This document shows, one piece after another, positions 52,052 through 62,970 of a stretch of 64,000 nucleotides of DNA. Under the pieces are notes generated by a model. It did not search any database, was not told the origin of the DNA, and worked only from the letters and a program-made list of their open reading frames with translations. Source of the stretch: Zonotrichia leucophrys gambelii (Eukaryota > Chordata > Aves > Passeriformes > Passerellidae). The stretch spans positions 6,469,038 to 6,533,037 of the forward strand of contig NC_088173.1 in NCBI RefSeq assembly GCF_028769735.1. The letters run 5' to 3'. The number at the start of each line of letters is the position of its first letter. The first letter of the stretch is position 1. The translations under genes and the position numbers were made by a program.

Positions 52052-52498
52052 TGATGCCTTGAGAGGTTGACCTATAGCAGAGGCCAGACAGAGTTAAAGA
52101 AGGTATTTATTAAAATGCCTTAAAAGGATACACTTTGGGCAGTACAAGAGCCTGGCCAGGGCTCTGCCTAAGATGGACCCAATACGGTCACAAAATGGAC
52201 TCCTGGTCACGAATTTTCACCCTTTTATGAGTTTTGGTCCAATTGCATATTGGGGTTAATTGTTCAATTACAGCTTCAGGTTATGAAATCCCATCCTCCT
52301 GGTTGGTTCAATTTGCCATTGTTTACGCTTTTTGGGACTGAGGCTATAATGGTTGTCCTTGGTTTTCAAGCTGGAAAAGGATTGTTTTCTCTTTTCTCTT
52401 TGTGAAGAGAACTTACTAACACTTCATATTAAGTTCAGAGTCACACACTAAGGCAGTACAAAATTTGAAAAATATGAAAGCTAAACCTTAAGGCATCA
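52052..52498 (-). mobile_element. Solo LTR nested inside the family-B LTR (family C)
   Basis: The insert begins TGATGCCTTGAG at 52052 and ends TTAAGGCATCA at 52498. It thus has 9-bp perfect terminal inverted repeats (TGATGCCTT/AAGGCATCA) with TG...CA ends. It is flanked by AGGT at 52048-52051 and AGGT at 52499-52502, a 4-bp target-site duplication. On the minus strand it has ATAAAAGG (52228-52221) as TATA box and AATAAA (52111-52106) as poly(A) signal about 110 bp further, with about 55 bp of U5. These together define a 447-bp solo LTR transcribed leftward. A 4-bp duplication is common among gammaretrovirus-like (ERV1) elements, but I have not assigned a family. Confidence 0.88.
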
Positions 52499-52502
52499 AG
52501 GT
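52499..52502. repeat. Right target-site duplication of the nested LTR
   Basis: AGGT matches the left copy at 52048-52051. The following CAGTTGACATCAGCTGTCC is where the host LTR resumes. Confidence 0.75.
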
Positions 52503-52739
52503 CAGTTGACATCAGCTGTCCTGTCTGTGTCCTCTCCCAGTTCCATGTATGCTCCCAGCCTCCTCTCCTGCTGGGATGGGGAGAGAAGCAGAACAGATCT
52601 TGACTCTGAGTAAATTCTTCTCAGCAGTAATGAAAACATCCCTGTGTTACCAACACTTCCCAGCACAAAACCAGAAAATAGCCCCATCCCAGCTACTGTG
52701 AAGAGAATTAATCTATTCATATGAAACAAAACCATCACA

Positions 52740-55700
52740 AAAGGGTTGTGGGAAATAAGAACCACAATTTCAACTAGTTGGACAGAAATCAGGAAAACAT
52801 TTTTAGAATTGGGCAATTTTAATCTACAAAGAGTCAAGGAGCATAAGATACCTTACAGAAGTAAATCTGAAGTATATCTCCAGAGAACAGACCAAAATAA
52901 ACTAATTCCTTCAATGGAGTACTACAAAACCTTTTATATATTTGCACTGTACTTTCCTATAGCTATGAATACAGTGTATTGATAAAAGCTTTGTGGCATC
53001 ACTGTATATGTTCGTGAAAGTCAATGCCCCTGTGTTTGACTGACTCTTGTTTCCAAACAAGGTTCCTGCTCTGAAATCTGTTCTTGTGTTCTTTGAAATG
53101 CAGTTGCATGAGCCTCACTATGTCTCTTAAGCTACAATTTTGTAATGAAACCATCTTAATGAACATACTAGAAGAGTTGATAGCCTACAACACAGTTTAG
53201 AGAAAGCATTCATTTTCTTGTCCTGCAAATTATGTACTCTGGTTTCTGTACTAAAGACAAGCATTTATAAACTTCATTACTGAAATCTAGATGACTACTT
53301 ACTACAGAAAAAAAAAAAATCTTTTTGGTGTTGGTACCAAACTATTTTTTGCATTTGGAATTGACTCATCATGTCTCCTTAAAATCCCCCCATGCTTTAC
53401 TATGTGCCATAGTTTTGTTTTGTTTTGATTCTATATATCCTGTTATAATGATGTGTACATTATTATTCTGGAAGGGAACTTCCTATTTGTACCATCACCC
53501 TTTCTGATAGTAATTCACTTTCTCTTAAAGGTCTCATTTCCATCTGCAAGTGCTCTCATCAGTGACAATTGTCTGACTCCTGGCTGTCACACTAAAAAGT
53601 AAAATAAAGCACATAGTTATAATGATAGCAAAGCAATTAATGACAATTTTCAAATAAAAAGCCTGCAGAGTGTGATGAGAAAATGGACACCACATTTTTA
53701 GCTAACATTTCTGTCAAAAGAATGATGATAACAGATGGAATAAAATTTAGCAATCTTCTTGACAACAGCTGAGGACAGATCAGCTTGTCACATCCAGAAA
53801 GAGTCAGAGTCTTTTTTAGATTATTGAGTGATGGCAAATTTAAAGCACATTGTATCAGATTTCTTCATGGCTTTGTGATAAATGGAGAATTCTGACAGAA
53901 ACAGAAGGGCTAAATCACTCTCATTAAGTTGCAAGTCTATGTTCAGCAAAACAAGCACTCTCAAAAGGCTGAAAATAATGTTGAGCTGCCCAAATGGATC
54001 ATTTAAAGCCTTTTTGCAAGGATTTAGTGGTATGAAATATGCTTTGTAATCCATCACGTTGGTATGAAAGACTTGTTGAGTTACTGAATCATTAGTCTGA
54101 AAGCAAATCTATGAAGAAAGGCAACTCTAGTAGTTGTTAAACAGCATATACCATAATAGTTTTAATGGCCATATTTTTCCTTGGTAAATTAGTATACTTT
54201 GTCTTCCTGCTTAGATGCTCTCATCTTTTTTCTGGTGTTCAGTGTCAATGATTTCTCATGACCAGCTTATAGTGGAAGCACAATTTAGATTCAAATTCAA
54301 GAATAAGTAATTGTCAGTAAGCTCCCAGCTCTGCTTGGTTTTCTTTCAAGTTTATCAATTTGGTAAGAGTTTAAATTAGAACTTTGCCTACTTTTAGCAT
54401 TTTGCACTTGCACATTTCAAGTGTAAATGAGTGTAAAAATGTAATAAGTGTAGATGGAAGACATGTTATGCTTCAGCTTTATGTGAAACAGTATCATTTC
54501 ACTGAGTTGTAATAATGTCATTTTATTATTAATCTCTTTTTCACAGAAAAAGCACTTTTATTCTAGAAATGTCTCAAATATCTAGCTAATACAATTTGTG
54601 GTGCTTAATTAAATCTGATTGTATCACAGAGCACCAGCCAAGAACTGCAAAACCTCTCAAGGTAAGCAAGCACTATAGTACTTAGTATTTTCTCAAATCT
54701 AGAAGTAGAACAGGCTATCTCAAAACATACCTCCACAGTATATACCGCATTTTTTCTACTTCTAATAAATATTTGGCCAAACTTGTGCTGTATTTTGTTT
54801 TCATTGTATCTCCTTCAGTTTTTCCAGTAAATAAAGAAGGCCGATTTAATATGTATGGTGTGACAGAAAACATTTTTGAAGGAAAACAAGTTCACATGGC
54901 AGCTTTGATAAGTAGCGTTGAACAGTCCCTTAGAGACTTGTGTTTCAATTACTTCTGGATCAGTTTTCTGAGGTCATTTTGAATAACCAGTGTTCCTGCA
55001 TGCTGAAAATAACACCTTGTCCTGAGCATGAATTCTTAGAACTTTTGTGCATTTGTGGTTTAGGAATTGCTTCACAAAATATTGTTCATAATTTTGGGGG
55101 TATATCATGTGTTAACAAATGAATTCAGGTGTAAAACTTCAAGTGAAAGCAGACAAATGTGCAATACAACCATTTAGATTACATTAAATTCTTAGCAATC
55201 TTTTGACATAAAGAATATTAAATAATAATAAATGTTAATAATAAATAATATTAAATTTTAAAATTCACAGATGACTCCTTATGTTTTTCTTTAATTTGTC
55301 ATTAAACATGTAGTAAATAGCCCATATTAAGATGCTATTTCTTTATCACAGCTTTCAAGGTAATTTAATAACCAAAAATTGGCCAAGATTCTCTGATGCA
55401 TTCCAGTACTACTTTTTTCTTTATAAACTGTTTCAACATTCTCTACACTTTCCTGAGCAAACCAAAATATCCTAGCTGAACAGTAAAAGCTAATGGCATT
55501 CTAAGTAGGTTTTTCATTTCAGAAGATCTATGTTTATCACTACAAAACTATTGAAAACTTTCATGTTTGTAATGAATAAAGACAAAAATTCCAGTGTTAG
55601 TGGATTCTTTTCAAAGGTATTTGTAGAAAACCCCACAAAAACAAATAAGAAAAAAGGTGGAGCCCAATACTAGAACATGACTGGCAGCCTGCTCATGTAT

Positions 55701-55939
55701 AGCTGTGCTTTCTACATCACAATTATTATTTCTCAGGTTTTCTTGTAGTTCAGTCTTAGAGGAAAAGCATAGGGCCCATAAAGGCTTTGGAGACATAGAT
55801 AAAGCTAAGGAATCGTTGTGTATAGCCACAATACACTGCTAACAGGCTTGTGCAGCTGAGTTAAGGAAAGCTTTAGGCTTTGCCAGTGACAATGGAGTAT
55901 CTGACTCACAGATAACACTCACTCCAAATGGCACTTCTC
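52740..55939. other. Non-coding DNA, no recognised element
   Basis: I recognise no gene or mobile element. An AT-only-like stretch at about 55208-55262 is built of TAATAATAAA units and has short inverted arms (AATATTA/TAATATT). Confidence 0.55.
55208..55262. repeat. AT-rich repeat with internal inverted arms
   Basis: Units of AATAATAAAT recur in an almost pure A/T stretch flanked by AATATTA and TAATATT. It is low-complexity DNA that could form a weak hairpin. Confidence 0.6.
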
Positions 55940-56216
55940 CTTCGTGACAGTTCTGGTTTATCACGTCCTGGTTACTGCATAACAAACGTGTAATGTTGGC
56001 CATTTACAGAGCTTTCTCTTCTCTATTCTAGGTTTGTATATGCTTTCCCAAGAACTATTTTTGGAGTTGTCAGCCAGGCCTGATGAAAATGGCAGGGAAA
56101 CTATATTAACTTTAAATAAGCCAGTGAGCTGTGCATCTCTGCAGCCTCAGTGATCGCGAGTCATCACGCGCTCCCTGGGTGACTGTCACGTTTACGCTCA
56201 GAACAGTCCCTTCGCT
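55940..56216. promoter_or_regulatory. CpG-rich patch in CpG-poor DNA, possible regulatory element
   Basis: Seven CpGs lie within 56154-56214 (TGATCGCGAG, TCATCACGCG, TGTCACGTTTACGC, TTCGCT), and three more near 55944-55990. The surrounding kilobases hold very few. The cluster includes the small palindrome GTGACTGTCAC. Retained CpGs suggest an unmethylated or conserved site such as an enhancer or distal promoter. No transcript start, TATA box or open frame supports a gene. It could also be a fragment of a repeat I did not recognise. Confidence 0.3.
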
Positions 56217-58869
56217 ATGCCATGATTTATTTATATCAAATTCTATACAAAGGAAAAAATGTTTTTCCACTTCCTTGTGTAGTTGCAAAAAGAATTCAGA
56301 AAACAAATTTTAAAATAATATCTGATAATGAAAAAGGTGTCTAATATGAAAAGTGTTTAATTATCTTCTACAGATGAAAAGATGTGAAAGAAGCAAAAAA
56401 AATCTTAAGGCAAATGAGTGGGTTGCCTATGCTTTTACAAGTACTTATCTCGACATTTCCTGACAATAAACTTTGATGTAATACTACCGAAAACTCACTC
56501 TGGTTTTGCATTTAATAATTTAAATAATTTAGTATATAATTTCTGCAGTTGGATTTAATTTTAGAAAACCTGAACTGACTGGAAATTTGAAGTTTCAAGA
56601 CAAAGTGTGTCTTTCACTTTTTACCCAATAAATTAAAATGGGATCCTCCTTTTTTGTTTTGAATCTCTTCTACTGAGTATGTAGCAACAGCTGACCTCCA
56701 TGAACAGGAATAATTAATCTTGTCTCCACACCAACACCTTAGAGTTTTGTCATTACTTTAATTTGCTTTTGATCAAATTACATTCCCTCTCTAGAATCAC
56801 CTAGCCTATTTTGTCCCTTCTAAGGGAAAGTACTGTAGAGCTGATCCTATTTTATAGAGCAGAGGGTTCTCTAGTTCTCTCTTTCAGCTTAAATTATTTT
56901 CTGACTCTAGACACAAATATTCCTTCCCTATGCTTCAAATATTTTGCCATTGAAAATTGTTGTTTTACCTTTTCTTAACCAGTAAAACTACCTTCACCTT
57001 TCTTGAGTCATATTTCCCTTTTTCCTTCTTTTTTCACCTTTCTTTCCTCCCATTCCACAGAGAAACACATCTAATTAAAAAAAACCACTGAATAATTTTG
57101 CAGATATTTGTAAAATATATAATTTTTGATTTAAAAAATTTGATGAGAGAACTAAACTGAATGAGAACCTTGTAATTAAGCACATAGCAGCTACTACATT
57201 TCTAGTCTATACTAGTTATGTTACTGAAGACCCTTATTAAATAGGACAATTATTCTACCTACTGTTAGGACATGTTAAAGATTTCATTTGTTTTTTTTCA
57301 GTTGCGTATCAATCTGCTGATCTCTGTAGGTTGATCTATTTCTCTATTGTTGCTTTTTGGGGGTTTCGTTTATTTAATATTCTTTATATCAATTATTCTT
57401 TTAGTCTTTTTGCCTCATTTTAAAATAAATTTTTTCATTTTCTTCATCTATGTCTGCCTTACTGAACTCACAGCTGCATGTCAGTTCTCAGGACTCCATG
57501 CTGTGGTTCCAGGCAGGTTGGATTATGTCTATGTAGAGATAAAAGTATACCACTGCTCTGGGTTCAGGAAATGGCTCTGAAAGTACTTTCACTTTGAGGT
57601 GTCTGACCTACAATGTAAATATAGATGGAAAGTCACATACAGCAGTTAGAAGTGAATTTTGTTGAAAATGAGGTTATTAAAAGAAAGATCACTGTGAAAA
57701 ATCTAGATTTTTACTGAACACCACTTCTTTTTGACTCTTTTCTTTCAACTAGTTATCTTTTTTTCCTTTCAACAAAAACTCTTTGATGTATTTTCCACCT
57801 AAATGAAAGTATTGTGCTAGGGATGCTTTTCCTTTCCCAGAAACACTGGTGGAACACTACTAACTAGTTTTTAATTGGTGATTTTACTGATCAATTTTAT
57901 TTTGACTTTTTTTCACCAGAATTTGATTTTCACTGTATTTATGTCTTAGGTTTAAAAATTCTTTATGATTATTGTTTCCTCTTCCTGAAAAATACAAAAT
58001 TTCTTCTTAATTCTAAATGGAAAAATACACTTTCATATGCTTCTGAAAGATTTGATCTATGCTTTCAGATATTCTTTACAGATCTGAAAATAAATACTGG
58101 AATTTAACCACTGTTCCAAGCTCCTATTATTTCTATGTCTTTTTGAGGAAATGCACATTTATTCAAAACAAACCTAAAATGAACATGAAGACTGCTCAAT
58201 TTTTCTTCTTGATGTCCCAAAGACTATATACCCTTAGTGTAACACATAAATCAAATGGTTGAAAAATAGATCTGATTTAGAAAAAAATGCATATCGGAGT
58301 ATTTGCATCAGATTTATACACAGAAGATCATCAAACATTGGCAATCAGCAAGAATTAATTTTAGCTTAAAGATTATATTTTGTGTAGATGTAGGAACAAA
58401 ACCAATTACTTTCAGAATTATTTTAAAATATAGAGAGTAAATCTTGCAAAAATTCCCAGTATCATGTAACTCTTACTGAAAGAATGAGTACCATTTTTTA
58501 GGAAGAAAAATAATTTTGCCTCATGCTTGTAAGGCACAAGGTACAGATGATAGCTATTAGGTAATTTAACATTTTCTCCATTGACCTTTGGAAATTGTCC
58601 TGCAAGCCAGTAAAAAAGACATTTTTAGAAGTTCTGACTATTTTATATCTCTCCTCATTATATCCATTTATAGTCCTTAATCATATTCCCCACATTAAAC
58701 TATTCTTGTTCTGCTCTTTCTATAGATAGTAAACCAAACCAGGGGACCCATAAGTGCTTCTCTTGTCCCAAGTGCAGTTCAGTGTGTTACCCACATCCCA
58801 CTTTATCTCAGAGTAATATCTGGGCAAAAATCATCCTTTCTCACACCTTCCTATTCATTTGTAAGTGTG
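56217..58869. other. Non-coding DNA, no recognised element
   Basis: I see no gene or mobile element. Pyrimidine-rich DNA lies at about 56990-57060. Short open frames have no family resemblance. Confidence 0.55.
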
Positions 58870-59228
58870 TAGACAAGAAGGAAACCATAACCTACTACAG
58901 CCGTCTGGGCATACAATAAAGCCTTGTGGAGGTACCAGCGGTGGGTTTCCCTGGGTCTGGATGGAAGGCACTTGAGACAATACTTTGTGTTTGGACTCAG
59001 GTGTTTACTATTTCTTATCAGTAAAACAGTCTCACTGCTGTGAGCTTGGCAGCTTTTCATCAGAAGGCACAAAATGGCCAACAATCTCGTTACAAGGTCT
59101 TTTAAGACTAAACTATCCAGTTAAGAACTGACACCTAGATTTTTGCCTTTTAACGCAATAAGTGATCCCAAAGAGCCTGCAATGTGGACTTTTCTGCCCA
59201 ATTACAAAATGCCACCCAAACCCATGAA
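58870..59228. mobile_element. Unclassified ERV-like dispersed repeat
   Basis: Blocks such as GGTACCAGCGGTGGGTTTCC, CAAGGTCTTTTAAGACTAAA, GAACTGACACCTAGATTTTT and AAAATGCCACCCAAACCCAT look like a dispersed repeat common in passerine genomes, probably retroviral. I cannot place it in a family or define its strand or termini. It abuts the next LTR without a gap, so the border near 59228 may be an insertion or recombination point. Confidence 0.35.
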
Positions 59229-59683
59229 GAGCAAAGGCCTTTTCTGCTTTCATACATCTGCACTGGTGAGGAAGTTGGATTGCATGGGAGATTGGGAGAA
59301 GGCACAGCCAGGACAGGTGACCAAAACTGACCAAAGGGATACCCCAGACCATGAGACATCATCTCAGTATATAAAGTGGAGGGAAGAAAGAGGAAGGGAG
59401 GGGGGACATTTCAAGTGATGTCGTTTGTCGTCCCAAGTAACTGTTATGCATTATGGGCTCCTGCTCTCCTGGAGATGGCTGAACACCTCCCTCCCCACAG
59501 GAAGGAGTGAATTAATTCTTTGCTTCTGTTAACAGCTTTTGCTTTCTCTATTAAATTGTCTGTACCACAATCCACAAGTTCTCTAGCTTTTACCTTCTGA
59601 TTCTCTCCACAGTCACTCTGGCAGGGAAGAGCAGAGGAGAGCCCCAGCATGGGGCTGCTTGGCTGGAGTTAAACCACAGCACA
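59229..59683 (+). mobile_element. ERV LTR (family B), plus strand, 5' truncated
   Basis: The sequence enters the family-B LTR at the AAAGGCCTTTTCTGC block. It continues through GGCACAGCCAGGACAGGTGA, GACATCATCTCAG, TATATAAA at 59368-59375, GGCTCCTGCTCTCCTGGAGA, TGGCTGAACACCTCCCTCCC and the poly(A) signal ATTAAA at 59550-59555. After TGTCTGTACCACAATCCACA and CTTTTACCTTCTGATTCTCT, it ends GGAGTTAAACCACAGCACA near 59683. About the first 110 bp of U3 expected from the 26-kb copy are missing. No retroviral genes are adjacent. Confidence 0.85.
59368..59375 (+). promoter_or_regulatory. TATA box of the 59-kb family-B LTR
   Basis: TATATAAA lies about 180 bp upstream of the ATTAAA signal and matches the motif in the 26-kb copy. 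Promoter activity is not established. Confidence 0.5.
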
Positions 59684-59699
59684 ACCCCAACTCTTTGCC

Positions 59700-60152
59700 T
59701 TTCCTCACAGGAGAGATGTACCAGGCCTGATCATCTTTGTGGTCCTCCTCTGAGCTAGGCCCAACAGATCCATGTCTTTCCTGGACTGAGTACCCCAGAG
59801 CTGGCTGCAGCCCTGCAGGTGGGGTCTCACCAGAGCAGAGCAGAGGGGCAGAATCCCCTCCCTCCCCTGCTGCCCACGGGGCTCTGGATGCAGACCAGGG
59901 CACCTTTGGCTCTCTGGGCTGGGAGTGCCCATGGCTGGGTCATGTCCAGCCTCTCACAGCACCCCCGTGTCCCTCTTGGCAGGGCTGCTCTGGATCTGTC
60001 ATCTCCCAGCCAGTGTTGATTCCTGGTGTTTCCTCGATCTTACACTTAGCCTTGTTGAACCCCATGAAGTTCATCCACTGATGTAATCACTCTATCATAG
60101 AAGGCCTTTAGGTTGGTCAGATAGGACTTGCCCTGTGCAGTGAAACCTCATG
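59700..60152 (-). mobile_element. CR1 LINE fragment, ORF2 portion, minus strand
   Basis: Left to right the sequence reads, in reverse orientation, the CR1 blocks GAGAGATGTACCAGGCCTGA, TCATCTTTGTGGTCCTCCTC, AACAGATCCATGTCTTTCCT, CCCCAGAGCTGGCTGCAG, GCAGGTGGGGTCTCACCAGA, CTTAGCCTTGTTGAACCCCA, TGAAGTTCATCCACTG, and ATCATAGAAGGCCTTTAGGT to GGACTTGCCC. It lacks both the CR1 3' tail (left) and the 5' part (right), and it carries stops. It starts within about 20 bp of the end of the family-B LTR. It is a different part and a different copy from the element at 40849. Confidence 0.9.
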
Positions 60153-62435
60153 ATTTAAAGTATATCAAATGCTTAATAACTTCTTTCAGTAAAATAACAC
60201 TACAAATTTAAGTGTGCTTTGGGTTTTACAGAGCAAAATAAGGAATTAATTTTACAATTATTGAGCTTACATCTTTTAAGAAAGTAAAAGCATACTGAAT
60301 GTCAGAAGCTGATGTGTGAAATGAGGCAATTATTTAAATATTTCTTTACTTTTCTGTAGTGCTATATAATCTACATCTCTGGGCATCCAACGAGAAACCA
60401 GTGATGGTTTTAGAAGGCACAAATAGAATTTCTCCCATTAGATATGAAATAAGGACTTTGCTGAGTTTACATTATATTTTTTTCTGTCAGAGACCCAGGA
60501 ATCAATATTTGCATGTATCTTCTATTATAGCTACCTGTTAAATTATCTCATTATTTTCCCTTTCTTCTCTTGGAATAAGCAGGGAAGTAGTGGAATCTAT
60601 TGCACTACCTACCGTTTGCAATAAGCAGTACTTCTAAACCTTATCAAATTAAATTTGGATTAGCATATCAAAGTTGATTGTCCTAAGGGCAAAAATTTAT
60701 GATAAAGTTATTCCTTAATTTTTAGACTATGCTGCAATACAAGCTTCTTTCCTGTCAGCCTGGGAGGCTCAGAGCCCCTGCTTGCCTCAAACCTACAGAG
60801 ACTTCTCACCAGGAAGCTGGAGGCTGATCCTGTAGCTGGATTCCAAATAATTCTTTGAGTTCAGCACAGGGAAAAATAAAAAAAATCCCCCACTTTTATC
60901 ATGAATCTGAAGCTGTCAAGAATGTTTTGAAAAATTTGGATTACATTTCTGATACCTGAGTTCCATCCAAAATTTATTGTTCAACTTTGTGAAGAACAGA
61001 GAATCGGCAACACAAGCACCCTAGTGGGAAAAGGGTATTCATTTGGGATGTCTGAAGTACTGAATTTGTTCATGCTTTCTTGGGTTCTTATGTCACTGGT
61101 ACTGTTATAATGTTGAAACTTAACTTATTTAATGAATATAAAATATTCACGTGAACCAAAAAAAAAGTATTATTGTGACTCTAGATCAGGTTTAAATGGA
61201 GCATAGGTTGTATTGAACCATGCAGTCCATTAAATAATTACCATTACAAGCCCAACAGTGACCTGTAATTAATATTACCCTGTTGCAGCAGTGAGCTGCA
61301 TATTTCCCTCAGCCATGTAACACCTCCTTGTGTACCTCGCACACATGCTCTGTGATGCACTTACTTGCTTCATGATGCTTATGGTTTCAGCATTTTTGTA
61401 TGAAATGCTCTTAAATCTCAAAAATCTTTGATTTCTTTCACTTGAAATGGTATTTATTATGTATCTTGCCACATAAGTTGGAATGCAAAAGACAATGACG
61501 AGGAAGGAGAAGAGAAAACACGTGAGGAGGTAAATAAATAAACTGTTAAATTTTTCAGGGCACAAATTTGTGTGAGATCAGCTGTGAGGGTTAGTCAGTC
61601 ATAGCTGAATCATCGAAGATCCAGAAAAGAGGACTCTAAGCACCTTCTTCAGCTATAATTTACATATATTTACCTTTTTTTCAGCATAATTATTTCTTAC
61701 AATTGGCCTCTGACATAGACCTTCTGACCCAGCTGTATTCCACAAGCCATATCAGAGATATTGTGAAATGAAATATAACTATGTGTCAGTAAGTGGTGTG
61801 ATTCTAAGGGAGACTCACTGAAGCTAAATGAGTAATTGGGGCTGAGAAAGTTGGAGCAAGGGTGATGTTCTTCCAAAATGCTCCAAAAAGAGATTTTTGC
61901 AATTTCTAGTCACTTCTGCCTGTAGTAGACCAAAGTATGCAGAGGATATTTTTGCCTGTGTGTTAGGCAAAATAATATTTTGTTTCTAAATGCTAAATTT
62001 CCAACTGCATTTGATTACTAAATGCAAAACCATCCATTTGATGAAATACTGCAGAAGAGATGAACTCGAATTGAAACCCAAGAGCTGATCAGTTGAGGTT
62101 TAAAAATGTTTTTTTTTCCTACAGAATACATGGAAATTACAAGAAGGAATGGAAAAAAATGTTTGAAAAATAGGGAATGGTTTAGGTAAGTTTATATTCA
62201 AACTCTGAAAATTCTCAGAATCTGTGCTAAACTGGATTAACATATTATTAAAGAAAACAATGAGAATTATTTTATTTGAGACCAAGTGCTTTCTGGATGA
62301 AAAGAGTTCTATACTTTCATCATTTTGAATCCCTCTACAATACAGATACAATCCTATGAAAGGATTGTATTACAGTACAAGATGCATAATTTCTTCATTA
62401 TATATGTCATAGATCCTTCCGTAGGTCTAGTTACA
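60153..62435. other. Non-coding DNA, no recognised element
   Basis: I see no gene, LTR or LINE sequence. Short open frames on both strands have no family resemblance. Confidence 0.55.
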
Positions 62436-62449
62436 GTATTACTTTTAGG

Positions 62450-62522
62450 TACATATAATGTATGTATATTGTATATTAATGTATATACATACATACAGCA
62501 TATGTACATATATACATATGCT
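62450..62522. repeat. TATGTA/TACATA-rich tract with palindromes
   Basis: Alternating TATGTA and TACATA units form two neighbouring inverted repeats. The first has arms TATGTATAT and ATATACATA at about 62461-62492. The second, 62497-62522, has 10-bp arms AGCATATGTA and TACATATGCT around 6 bases. Such purine-pyrimidine alternating DNA is unstable and may extrude hairpins. Confidence 0.75.
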
Positions 62523-62602
62523 GAGAATCTAAAAGTTGTTGATTTTGGTGGTAAATGAATTAAACTGTGATTAGGGTGTCAGTAACTGTTGCAAACATCT
62601 TT

Positions 62603-62970
62603 TGTGAAAAATCCTTTCCTTAGGATTTTTCCTCTTGATAAGCTGAGAGGCCTCCGGAACAAAATGTAAACATTGATTATCTGCTGCTGTGGAATGCAAC
62701 AGGTGGATCTGTGATTGGCCCATCTTGGATGTTTGTAATTAATGGCCATCACAGCCCAGCTGGCTCAGACAGAGAGCCAAGCCACAAACCTTTGTTATCA
62801 TTCTTTTTTGTTCTATTCTTAGCTAGCCTTCTGATGAAATCCCTTCTTCTATTCTTTTAGTATAGTTTTAATGTAATATATATCATAAATTAATAAATCA
62901 AGCCTTCTGAAACATGGAGTCAGATCCTCATCTCTTCCCTCATCCAAGAACCCCTGTGAACACCATCACA
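62603..62970 (+). mobile_element. Solo LTR of an avian ERV (family D, ERVK-like)
   Basis: The element begins TGTGAAAAATCCTTTCC at 62603 and ends GTGAACACCATCACA at 62970, with 5-bp terminal inverted repeats (TGTGA/TCACA). Recognisable blocks in order are GAGAGGCCTCCGGAACAAAA, TCTGCTGCTGTGGAATGCAA, TTAATGGCCATCACAGCCCA, CTAGCCTTCTGATGAAATCC, the poly(A) signal AATAAA at 62892-62897 and AGCCTTCTGAAACATGGAGT. This is a compact LTR of 368 bp found in many passerine genomes, probably of betaretroviral (ERVK-like) origin. No primer-binding site or retroviral gene follows, so it is a solo LTR. The flanks (ACATCT before, ACTAAT after) show no clear 6-bp duplication. Confidence 0.85.

Larger units (their letters stand above)
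51787..52739 (-). mobile_element. ERV LTR (family B), minus strand, split by a nested LTR
   Basis: Read on the minus strand, the LTR starts near 52739 (TGTGATGGTTTTGTTTC, against the usual TGTGCTGGTTTTGGC). It passes through AGTAGCTGGGATGGGGC and the CCCATCCCAGCAGGAGAGGA block, is interrupted at 52502-52052, and resumes with GCATATACAGATGG (TATA region near 52006-52012). It ends in CTTTTACCTTTCTGATTCCT near 51787. The last 40-60 bases expected at its 3' end are missing or replaced. Removing the insertion leaves about 500 bp, similar to the 540 bp of the 26-kb copy. No retroviral genes flank it. Confidence 0.8.

Noticed and set aside
59737..60081. 114-codon open frame on the plus strand, rich in Pro, Ser and Gly
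   Set aside because: It is antisense to the minus-strand CR1 fragment at 59700-60152.
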